Shown: one piece after another, positions 25,352 to 32,776 of the stretch
Layout of the letters: each line of letters opens with the position of its first letter
Position numbering within the stretch: position 1 is the stretch's first letter
Origin: JAHDCJ01 sp039028895
GTDB lineage: Bacteria; Bacteroidota; Bacteroidia; Chitinophagales; Saprospiraceae
Reading direction: 5' to 3'
DNA: 64,000 nt
Assembly: GCA_039028895.1 (NCBI GenBank)
Contig: JBCCHF010000033.1
Coordinates: 1-64,000 of the forward strand
Translations under genes and position numbers: made by a program
Notes under the pieces: model-generated
Database searches by the model: none
What the model was told of the DNA's origin: nothing
The model's input: the letters and a program-made list of their open reading frames with translations, nothing else

Positions 25352-26200
25352 TCAGAATCCGTAATCAGGATTATCTTTAGAAAAGGTTTGGTCGTTAAAT
25401 TCTGGGTTTAACAAAACCTCAGAATATTCATAACGCTCGAAAATGCCTTTTTCATCGTGCATAATTTGGACGATCGGCAACATTGAAGATTTATCAACAT
25501 AGAGTTCAGTCTTTTTCGCATATGAAGTTGGCAATAAAAGAGTAGTGCCTTTCTTCACCCTGCCATATCCTGAAATTCCATTTTTCTCTTTGATCAAATA
25601 TTCACTGATTTGCATCCTATTCGCCAGGTTGTATAGGGTTTCATCTTGGGTGAGCGCATAAGGCTGATAACCAAAATCGGCATCATTCAAAACGATCTTG
25701 TAGCAAGATTTGCCATTATGATCCACATCTCCGCCATATTGAAAATATTCGTCGAAGGGAATGTCTCCGGATTCAACCACTTCATTAATCATATTCCCTA
25801 ACATCTCAAATCCCATACTGAGAATTGTATGGTGTTTGTTTTTCCTCATTTGCGCATTGAACGGGCTGAAACTTACATTGAAAAATGGGAAGCCGTTAGG
25901 ATTAACAAGAGCTTTTGAACTTTTTGAAGGAGTGTATAATATTTCAGCACCTTTGTTAGGATACCAGGAATAGATATAAATTTTTTGTGGCTCAACCTGT
26001 AATTTAACTGACACCTTTGATTGGACGAACTTTCCATTTATCCTTTCCTCCATTTCCATAGTAAATGACAGGGTGTTGGTATTCGCAATGGCGGTCGTCA
26101 TTTCATTTACAATAGACCGTGCGTCTTTTCCTTTTGGGAAGGTGTTTGCTGACAGAAAAATGATTACAGCAGAAATAAAAATTAATCGTACTACACTCAT
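25352..26200 (-). CDS. DUF1571-family envelope protein with an embedded LysM-like segment
   Basis: A 282-residue exported protein with signal peptide (ends near FLSANTFPKG). The first part (MTTAIANTNTLSFTMEMEER, KIYIYSWYPNKGAEILY) and the end (PIVQIMHDEKGIFERYEYS) match the DUF1571 family, whose beta-sheet fold recalls the lipoprotein carriers LolA/LolB. Between them, about residues 190-235, DETLYNLANRMQ, ISEYLIKEKNGI and GTTLLLPTSY fit a LysM pattern (TL-xIA-x-L-xxN-x-G-x-L-IP), which usually binds peptidoglycan. Function unknown. A -7-like box directly precedes the ATG. Confidence 0.7.
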   Translation of the reverse strand: MSVVRLIFISAVIIFLSANTFPKGKDARSIVNEMTTAIANTNTLSFTMEMEERINGKFVQSKVSVKLQVEPQKIYIYSWYPNKGAEILYTPSKSSKALVNPNGFPFFNVSFSPFNAQMRKNKHHTILSMGFEMLGNMINEVVESGDIPFDEYFQYGGDVDHNGKSCYKIVLNDADFGYQPYALTQDETLYNLANRMQISEYLIKEKNGISGYGRVKKGTTLLLPTSYAKKTELYVDKSSMLPIVQIMHDEKGIFERYEYSEVLLNPEFNDQTFSKDNPDYGF

Positions 26201-26204
26201 AACA

Positions 26205-26239
26205 CAAAAATAGGGAATAAAGGATGCCTTTATTCCCTA
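26205..26239 (-). terminator. Terminator whose T-run doubles as a -7-like box
   Basis: A perfect 13-bp stem (26211-26223 with 26227-26239) and a 3-base loop, followed on the minus strand by TATTTTTGTG. It ends the gene at 26260-26739. The T-run also reads TATTTTTG, an exact TAnnTTTG match, ending five bases before the ATG at 26200 of the next gene, which would then have almost no leader. Confidence 0.75.
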
Positions 26240-26259
26240 TTTGTACACAAATTATACCA

Positions 26260-26739
26260 TTATCCTCTTGTTAACATATTGTGAATCGCTTGCGCGAAGT
26301 GCTGATCGAGTTTTTGGCTTTCTCTATCGTAATCTGTTTCAATCTGCTGAATGATATTTGCAGGCACTCTGCTAATATCGAGTCCGTATTGACTGGCAAT
26401 GCGTTGAACGTCATCTGACACCTGGTTTTGACGGTGGTCATTCAGTTTTTGTTTGATTTGGTCAAAAATTGACACATCAGCCGTTGGTGTATTAGGATCG
26501 TTCTGATTCTGTTTTTTTGCAGCATCAATCTGATTGCGGATGAGATCAAGAATGTTTATTGGCTTTTTACCTTTTTCGATTCTACGGTTGTCGACATTTT
26601 GATCTATCTGGTTGAGTTTCCCTTTCAAGAGATCAAATACCGATGGATCAGCGGTGGTTACATTAGGATTTTGCTGGTTATTGCTTTTTACTTCGTCGAG
26701 GGTTTTAAGAATTACATTCAGAATGTTTTGATTCGGCAT
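26260..26739 (-). CDS. Unrecognised helical protein with an internal duplication
   Basis: A 159-residue hydrophilic, Gln/Asn-rich protein without signal peptide or membrane segment. Two copies of a module are visible: NILNVILKTLDEVK with NVTTADPSVFDLLKGKLNQ (residues about 5-45), and NILDLIRNQIDAAK with NTPTADVSIFDQIKQKLND (about 62-100). A unique helical tail contains ASQYGLDISRVPANIIQQIE. I do not recognise the family. It has its own terminator downstream. Confidence 0.65.
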   Translation of the reverse strand: MPNQNILNVILKTLDEVKSNNQQNPNVTTADPSVFDLLKGKLNQIDQNVDNRRIEKGKKPINILDLIRNQIDAAKKQNQNDPNTPTADVSIFDQIKQKLNDHRQNQVSDDVQRIASQYGLDISRVPANIIQQIETDYDRESQKLDQHFAQAIHNMLTRG

Positions 26740-26820
26740 TGTATTGTTTGATTTTGTAATTAGAATATCTTTTCATTCGATCGTTAGACGTTATAGATTC
26801 ATTTTGTCACACGAAATGGC

Positions 26821-26852
26821 AAAAAAAAAGAGCCCGAAAAATCGGACTCTTT
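26821..26852 (-). terminator. Terminator of the T9SS protein gene at 26877
   Basis: AAAGAGCCCGA (26827-26837) pairs with TCGGACTCTTT (26842-26852) with one mismatch. The minus strand then runs into nine T residues. Confidence 0.75.
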
Positions 26853-26876
26853 AGTTTTATATTACTTCTTCAGTAA

Positions 26877-27761
26877 TTATTTCTCAATCATCATTCTGCG
26901 GGTGATAACACCATCAGCATTTCCGAAAGAGTACATATAAATGCCGCTGCTTAGGGAGCCAGCGTCAAATTGTACGGTGTTTTCTCCAACAAGTGCTTCA
27001 AGCTTCTCAGCGTGAACCAAACCACCTACAAGATTATAAACTTTAAAATCATAGGTTTCAGAAACTGTTGAATTAAAAGTAATCTTAGTAATTGAAGAGA
27101 ATGGATTTGGAACGTTCTGAGATACCGACAGCTGTTGTGAGATAATATCTTCAACCCCTGTTGATGGATCAACACGGATTACATACCTTCCTGGAAAGGC
27201 CTCACCATCTGGGTAATCTAAAGCTACAGGAACATCCATTCCGAATAATGAAGCAACGCCTTCAATAGAAAAGGTTACATCATAATCAGTCTGTTCGGTT
27301 ACTGTTGGTAACATACCAGAAACTGTGGCACATTCATAAGTCAAATCACCAGGCTCTGGAGGATTAACTGTAAACACGCAGCCAGGCTGGCTACAGCTCA
27401 CATTATCAGCTAAGGTCCATCCTAATGCGTCAAAACCCGTAACGTCTAATACTTCAAGGCTCACTAAAGGAACTGTGAGTGGCACACCAATAAATGGCTC
27501 AGCATCCAATGAATCAGGAATAACGGCAGTAAAATCAAAAGAGAAAAACTGACCACTCTGGCCAATAGTACTGATTCCTAAAGTAGGATCTGAGAAAATA
27601 GGCATTGGTGGATCCATAAGCTCTGAAGTGTCAGGGCCAGGAAAAATACCAAATCCTATAAAGCTTTGATCAGGCACACATCCCCCTCCGGATTGGGCAA
27701 CAGCTGCCGGACCGGAAACGATCATTGCAAAAAGGAAAACGAGTAGAGTAACTTTCTTCAT
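26877..27761 (-). CDS. Small secreted protein with T9SS type A sorting domain
   Basis: A 294-residue exported protein. It has a signal peptide (KKVTLLVFLFAMIVSG, cleavage near VAQS), a beta-rich unique region of about 180 residues with paired cysteines (DNVSCSQPGC, TYECATVSG), and a C-terminal T9SS type A domain: SQNVPNPFSSITKITF, then FKVYNLVGGLV and the last residues TRRMMIEK. The middle part is not recognised. It is divergent from the TonB-dependent receptor and has a terminator. The sorting domain is clear; the role is unknown. Confidence 0.85.
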   Translation of the reverse strand: MKKVTLLVFLFAMIVSGPAAVAQSGGGCVPDQSFIGFGIFPGPDTSELMDPPMPIFSDPTLGISTIGQSGQFFSFDFTAVIPDSLDAEPFIGVPLTVPLVSLEVLDVTGFDALGWTLADNVSCSQPGCVFTVNPPEPGDLTYECATVSGMLPTVTEQTDYDVTFSIEGVASLFGMDVPVALDYPDGEAFPGRYVIRVDPSTGVEDIISQQLSVSQNVPNPFSSITKITFNSTVSETYDFKVYNLVGGLVHAEKLEALVGENTVQFDAGSLSSGIYMYSFGNADGVITRRMMIEK

Positions 27762-27846
27762 AAGTTAGTTTTTTAAGTACGGGAATTAAATTAAAAACCA
27801 TTGGGGGGGTAAAACGTCACAATATATAGAAATATACGACTTTCGT

Positions 27847-27854
27847 CAAAAATA
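27847..27854 (-). promoter_or_regulatory. Candidate -7 box for the T9SS protein gene
   Basis: TATTTTTG on the minus strand matches TAnnTTTG, about 85 bases before ATG 27761. No matching -33 TTG is evident. Confidence 0.3.
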
Positions 27855-27914
27855 TTAATTCAAATTTTAGAGGACATTTTACACTAAACTTAGTTACCCT
27901 TGGGTCTTATTTCG

Positions 27915-27991
27915 TAACCAAAAGGCAATAACCAAAATAAGTGTAACTTAGCGGCGCATTTTTTTAATGTTGCCGTAACCTGGTAACCAAA
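27915..27991. repeat. Four TAACC words upstream of the TonB-dependent receptor
   Basis: TAACC occurs at 27915, 27929, 27976 and 27984, three of them as TAACCAAA, within 90 bases of the receptor ATG. An inverted copy (GTTACC) lies near 27894. The near-consensus -7 word TAACTTAG (27944-27951) sits between them. Possibly binding sites for a regulator; short words in AT-rich DNA may also be chance. Confidence 0.3.
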
Positions 27992-28001
27992 TAATCAATC
28001 C

Positions 28002-30506
28002 ATGATGAATTTTTCTTTCAAAAGCTTATTCATCCTCCTCATCTTATCTCTTTTTTCCATATCCGCTATTGGCCAGCAAGCTACCGTAAAAGGAACGCTG
28101 ACTGATGCCGAAAAAAATGAGCCACTCCCCTTCGCAAATGTTGTGGTAGACGGCACTTCATCTGGGGCCACTACTGATGATGACGGAAAGTGGGAAATCA
28201 GACTTGATCCCGGAAATTACACGTTTGTATTTTCCTATATCGGCTTTGATGAAATAACCAGGGAATTAACTTTAGCAGCCAATGAAGAGCGCGTTATTGA
28301 TATTGCCCTTGGAACAGAAGCAGAATTGCTTGAACAAGTGGTTGTTACCACCAATAAATCGGGCGTAAAAGTTGGTGAATCTACAGTATCAATTGCTGTT
28401 ATTCAGCCGAGTTTAATCGAAAACACCAATTCGACCGCGGTTGATGAGGTCGTTGAAAAGATCCCGGGCGTCCAGGTAGTTGATGGACAAGCCAATATTC
28501 GCGGTGGATCAGGTTATTCTTATGGAGCCGGAAGTCGTGTTCTGTTATTGGTTGATGACCTTCCTTTTCTGCAGGGTGACGCCGGCTTTCCTAACTGGAG
28601 AGACGTTCCTGTTGAAAACTTGAGTCAGATTGAAGTTCTCAAAGGAGCCGCCTCAGCGCTTTATGGCTCTTCAGCCATGAATGGAATTATCAATGTTCGG
28701 ACAGCTTATCCGACTTCTGACCCGGTTACTACCGTTTCTTTCTATAATACCCTTTACCTCAATCCACCTACCTTAGACACTTGCAAATTGTATAATGTCG
28801 CTGCTTGTGACACTTCTGGTCAGGGCCATCTTGTTAATCCTGCATGGTGGGGAGACAGACAGCCTATTGAAGCAGGTGCGCAGTTTGCCCACAGGCAGAA
28901 ATATGGCAATTTTGACCTTGTAGTTGGCGGAAATATTTTTTACCAGAACAACTGGAGACAGGAAGAATATACCAGAAGAGGCCGATTAAACGTAAATACC
29001 CGCTATCGCCTGACAGATAAAGTCTCATTTGGCGTAAACGCAAACTTCAACGTAGGTCCAAGTGGTAGCATTTTTCTTTGGCAAGATGCTGACCAGGGAT
29101 CATTACAACCGCTTAATGCTGTTCCAGGCCTCGGCATCACCGGGTTGGAAACTAATAGTACCAGTAAAGTATGGCGTTATAATCTTGATCCATTTGTTAC
29201 AGCTTTTGACAAATACGGGAATCGTCATAAGGTGCTTTCCAGGTATTACTTTATCCGGAACAACAATAATAACAACCAGTCTAACTCCTCTAAATTGATA
29301 TTTGGCGAATACCAGTTCCAGCGAACCTTTGAATCGCTAGGTGGACTGAATGTCGTAGCCGGGATCAATGCAACACAGACGCGTTCTGATTCTGAATTGT
29401 TTGGTAGCTCAAGTTTCAAAGCCACTAATTTTGCTGGTTACCTGCAACTTGACAAGAAATTTTTCGACAAGCTCTCGCTATCTGTTGGAACTCGTTACGA
29501 GCGTAATACGCTTTCATCACCAGATAGTATTGTCTATATTCAGGATCCTGTAACTTACCGTCAGGTCACCAATACTACTGAGACTGAATCAAAACCGGTT
29601 TTCAGATTTGGTGCCAATTACCAGCCTGCTGATTACACTTTCTTCAGAGCTTCATGGGGCCAGGGTTATCGCTTTCCTACAATAGCAGAAAAATATATCT
29701 CCACATCAATTGGCAATGTTCTCAATATACTTCCGAGTTTTGACTTGAAATCAGAAACCGGATGGAGTGCTGAGTTTGGTATTCGTCAGGGTGTAAAGAT
29801 TTCTACATGGCAGGGCTTTTTCGATCTATCACTATTTTGGACAGAGTACCAGGACATGATGGAATTCACCTTTGGTGGTGACAGAACAGAAGGAGATCCT
29901 CTTCTATTTTTCCGTTCTTTAAATGTTGGTGATACGCGCATCAGGGGTGCCGAGATCAGCTTTATTGGGAAAGGCGACCTGTTCGGTGTACCAACAGAAT
30001 TGCTAATGGGATACACTTATATTGATCCTAAATTCCAGGAATGGGTAACCGATACAACGGGTATCACTCTTACTGATGAAATTAGAGAAGGTTACGCCAA
30101 TTTTATCAACTCATCCAGTGACCAGAACGTATTGAAATACAGGTTCAAACATTCGTTTAAAATCGATGTTCAGTCCACATTTTTCAAGAAATTGGATGTA
30201 GGACTTTCCATCCAGCATTACAGCTTTATGGAAGCTATTGACCAATTTTTTGAAGAAGCCGCAATTGAGTTATTTCCAGGTGTCGTGATTAATGCTGATT
30301 TATTTGGATTGAAAAGATACCGTGATAATAATCGAGGTGGCAATACTGTGGTCGATGCAAGAATGGCTTATCACATTACTGATCATGCCAAAGTTTCCTT
30401 GCTTGTGAAAAACCTGGCAAACAGGTATTATTTTGTACGTCCGGCGTTGACAGAAGCACCCATTAATCTGACCTTGCGTTTCGATTACAAGTTTGGCGGG
30501 AAATAG
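28002..30506 (+). CDS. TonB-dependent outer-membrane receptor with carboxypeptidase-like N-terminal domain
   Basis: An 834-residue outer-membrane transporter. After the signal peptide (ends near ISAIGQQ), residues about 25-110 form the carboxypeptidase-regulatory-like domain (GTLTDAEKNEPLPFANVVV). The plug follows at about 115-235, with EKIPGVQVVDGQANIRGGSG and QIEVLKGAASALYGSSAMNG. The rest is a 22-strand-type barrel with FRASWGQGYRFPTIAEKY and a C-terminal strand NLTLRFDYKFGGK. It imports a ligand using TonB energy. No SusD follows it, so it is more like a siderophore, cobalamin or metal receptor than a SusC. An extracellular Cys pair (LDTCK, AACDTS) lies in the first loop. Confidence 0.9.
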   Translation: MMNFSFKSLFILLILSLFSISAIGQQATVKGTLTDAEKNEPLPFANVVVDGTSSGATTDDDGKWEIRLDPGNYTFVFSYIGFDEITRELTLAANEERVIDIALGTEAELLEQVVVTTNKSGVKVGESTVSIAVIQPSLIENTNSTAVDEVVEKIPGVQVVDGQANIRGGSGYSYGAGSRVLLLVDDLPFLQGDAGFPNWRDVPVENLSQIEVLKGAASALYGSSAMNGIINVRTAYPTSDPVTTVSFYNTLYLNPPTLDTCKLYNVAACDTSGQGHLVNPAWWGDRQPIEAGAQFAHRQKYGNFDLVVGGNIFYQNNWRQEEYTRRGRLNVNTRYRLTDKVSFGVNANFNVGPSGSIFLWQDADQGSLQPLNAVPGLGITGLETNSTSKVWRYNLDPFVTAFDKYGNRHKVLSRYYFIRNNNNNNQSNSSKLIFGEYQFQRTFESLGGLNVVAGINATQTRSDSELFGSSSFKATNFAGYLQLDKKFFDKLSLSVGTRYERNTLSSPDSIVYIQDPVTYRQVTNTTETESKPVFRFGANYQPADYTFFRASWGQGYRFPTIAEKYISTSIGNVLNILPSFDLKSETGWSAEFGIRQGVKISTWQGFFDLSLFWTEYQDMMEFTFGGDRTEGDPLLFFRSLNVGDTRIRGAEISFIGKGDLFGVPTELLMGYTYIDPKFQEWVTDTTGITLTDEIREGYANFINSSSDQNVLKYRFKHSFKIDVQSTFFKKLDVGLSIQHYSFMEAIDQFFEEAAIELFPGVVINADLFGLKRYRDNNRGGNTVVDARMAYHITDHAKVSLLVKNLANRYYFVRPALTEAPINLTLRFDYKFGGK

Positions 30507-30549
30507 ACATTCTTTTTGGCTGAATAGCCAATTCGTATAATCCTAATTT

Positions 30550-31383
30550 GTGTTTTTTACCATCACTTCATATCTCAGGTATTATCTGAATGCTAAAACG
30601 AAGTTTGAGGTCCACTCCCCCTTTGTTTTTGACTTTGTTAATGAGATACTGGAAGATGATAGGCAGTATTATGCTTTTGAACAGGTAAAACGGATTTACC
30701 AAAACCTGCTTCACAATGATCGTATAATAGAAGTAACTGACCTGGGTGCTGGTTCAAAACACACAAAAGGCACCTCCAGAAAAATCAGTAAGATCGCTAA
30801 GACGGCTGTCTCTCCGCTTCCCAAAGGGCAACTACTATTCAGGATTATTAATTTCTACAAACCGGAAAAGCTGCTGGAGTTGGGTACTTCTTTCGGCATC
30901 TCTACCCTTCTTCAAAGCACAACTTCTTCAAAAAGTCAAATGATAACAATTGAGGGATGTCCTGAGATCGCGAAAGTAGCCAATAACCATTTTTCCAAGT
31001 TCCCGAAAACGGAAATTAAATTGCGTATTGGTGATTTTGCGTCCCAGCTATCAAAAGCGATAGCTGAACTTGGGCATTTAGACTATGTATATTTTGATGG
31101 CAACCATAAGAAAGAACCAACCCTCAACTATTTTCATACTTGCCTGAACGCCTCGCATGAAAACAGCATTTTCATTTTTGATGATATCCATTGGTCGCAA
31201 GATATGGAGAAAGCCTGGGCGGAAATAAAAAATCACCCAAGCGTTACATTGTCAATTGATCTTTATTCTATCGGCCTTATATTTTTTAGAACATCATTTA
31301 AAAGTAAACAGCATTACGCGCTAATCAAGAGTTGGAAAAAGCCCTGGAAAATGGGATTTTTCGGTAGTAATATTCCACAATAA
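30550..31383 (+). CDS. Class I SAM-dependent methyltransferase (O-methyltransferase-like)
   Basis: A 277-residue protein beginning with GTG at 30550; no ATG stands nearby. KLLELGTSFGISTLLQS is the SAM-binding glycine motif, MITIEGCPEIAKVANNHF the acidic strand, and LDYVYFDGNHKKEPTLNYF and FIFDDIHWSQDMEKAW the metal/substrate side seen in family 24-type O-methyltransferases. The N-terminus (YYLNAKTKFEVHSPFVFDFV) is a conserved extension found in Bacteroidota homologues. Substrate unknown. It follows the receptor by 43 bases and may be co-transcribed. Confidence 0.8.
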   Translation: MFFTITSYLRYYLNAKTKFEVHSPFVFDFVNEILEDDRQYYAFEQVKRIYQNLLHNDRIIEVTDLGAGSKHTKGTSRKISKIAKTAVSPLPKGQLLFRIINFYKPEKLLELGTSFGISTLLQSTTSSKSQMITIEGCPEIAKVANNHFSKFPKTEIKLRIGDFASQLSKAIAELGHLDYVYFDGNHKKEPTLNYFHTCLNASHENSIFIFDDIHWSQDMEKAWAEIKNHPSVTLSIDLYSIGLIFFRTSFKSKQHYALIKSWKKPWKMGFFGSNIPQ

Positions 31384-31399
31384 AAGATTTATGGCAGGT

Positions 31400-31921
31400 C
31401 TATTTTTCTGCTTCAAAAAGCGCCCTGATGTCATGTGCGTCTTTTGGCTTAAGGCGACCACTCATCAGGAGTCTTAATTCCCGTCGTCTTTGTGCGGTTT
31501 CATACCGTCTTTGCTCTTCCGCAGTAACTGGTACTAATTTAGGTACTTTACATGGTCTGAAAGTTTCATCATCTAACGCTACAAAAGTGTAATAGGCGTC
31601 GTTGGACATTCTATGATTACCTCCCTTAATGTCAGAGGTATAAACCTCCACATAAATTTCCATGGAGGTATTAAACGCTCTAGTAACAACTGCTTTTATG
31701 GTAATTACATCACCTAGCGGTATAGGTCTTTTGAAAGAAACATTATCGACCGAAGCAGTGGTCACATGAGAGCCGGCATGCTTGCCAGCACAGATGCCTC
31801 CTGCAATATCCATCCATCTTAAAAGATTACCTCCCATTAGGTTATGCAGCGGATTGGTATCGTTAGGCATAATAAGCTCTGTCATTATGGTTTCTGAGTC
31901 TGAAACTCTTTTCTCTGTCAT
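31400..31921 (-). CDS. Acyl-CoA thioesterase, hotdog fold
   Basis: A 173-residue hotdog-fold protein of the YciA/ACOT group, hydrolysing acyl-CoA to the free acid and CoA. The family pattern NPLHNLMGGNLLRWMDIAGG, with the catalytic Asp, is at about residues 22-41, followed by TTASVDNVSFKRPIPLGD. The C-terminal 40 residues are charged and helical. It lies 34 bases downstream of an esterase-like gene on the same strand. Confidence 0.88.
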   Translation of the reverse strand: MTEKRVSDSETIMTELIMPNDTNPLHNLMGGNLLRWMDIAGGICAGKHAGSHVTTASVDNVSFKRPIPLGDVITIKAVVTRAFNTSMEIYVEVYTSDIKGGNHRMSNDAYYTFVALDDETFRPCKVPKLVPVTAEEQRRYETAQRRRELRLLMSGRLKPKDAHDIRALFEAEK

Positions 31922-31955
31922 TGGAAAGTTATTCTGAGTTAATAATTACGACTGA

Positions 31956-32609
31956 CTAACTTTGGATCTTATTGGCAAGGTCAATAAGAATTTTCCTGTC
32001 AATCATATGTTTTCCTGCAAAACTGACAACATCAACTTGCAAGTTGTTTTTTTCGAGAAAGCCTTTATAGGCTTCTACTCGTTGGGGTGTCAAAAATTCG
32101 TCCTGATCTCCAATGACTAAAGTTAACCGTTTTGAATTTAACCAATCCTTAACTGCCGGATAATCAATATCATGGGCAAATTGACCTGCCCAAAGCACAA
32201 GGTTTTGAAAATCGTGTCGAAACCTAACTGCCCATCTGATAATGGTCGGACAGCCCTGCGAAAATCCGAACAGTGTAGTTTGCCTCAGGTTTACCAATTT
32301 CCCGATGAACGAATGGTAGATTGATTCAATGTAAAGGCAATAATCATCGATTTCATGCAGGCGCTCTTCTTTTGTCATCCAGGAAGCTCCTACATGCCCG
32401 GTGAAGCCTCCAAAATAGAATCGGCTCAGGCCCTCAGGAGCAATGATCAACGTTTTACCATCGTCGAGATCCTTAAATTTGCTGGTAAATTTCTCGATTT
32501 CCTGGCCATACCCATGTGTACATATCCATAACTTTTCGATGGCCGGTCCAGGGTTACCGATTGTAAAATATCGGGCGGTTTTTGAAACTTTGATATGATG
32601 AGCTTTCAC
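31956..32609 (-). CDS. Alpha/beta hydrolase, phospholipase/carboxylesterase-like
   Basis: A 217-residue soluble hydrolase beginning at GTG 32609. The oxyanion-side motif WICTHGYGQ, the nucleophile elbow TLFGFSQGCPTI (Ser at about 119), the relay Asp in VIGDQDEFLTPQ and the His in FAGKHMIDR make a complete catalytic triad. Size and layout fit the short carboxylesterase/phospholipase group. Substrate unknown. Divergent from dnaG. Confidence 0.82.
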   Translation of the reverse strand: MKAHHIKVSKTARYFTIGNPGPAIEKLWICTHGYGQEIEKFTSKFKDLDDGKTLIIAPEGLSRFYFGGFTGHVGASWMTKEERLHEIDDYCLYIESIYHSFIGKLVNLRQTTLFGFSQGCPTIIRWAVRFRHDFQNLVLWAGQFAHDIDYPAVKDWLNSKRLTLVIGDQDEFLTPQRVEAYKGFLEKNNLQVDVVSFAGKHMIDRKILIDLANKIQS

Positions 32610-32776
32610 TAGTTCTTACTGTTTTGTTACTTCAACTTTTTCAATGCAAAGAAAAACAATCAATCTTTAAAACCTGACCTGATAATTGAGTATTTTTAAA
32701 CGAAGACAAAAATTAAAATGATTGAAGTCATTTTTCCCATAAGGTAAATGGGTAATTTGGCATTAACCTGGTACAA

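Noticed and set aside
27780..28001. Cobalamin riboswitch upstream of the TonB-dependent receptor
   Set aside because: I could not find the conserved B12-box words or the expected paired elements in the 240-base gap.
30520..30535. TTGGCT/AGCCAA hairpin after the TonB-dependent receptor as a terminator
   Set aside because: Only a six-base stem and no T-run follows.
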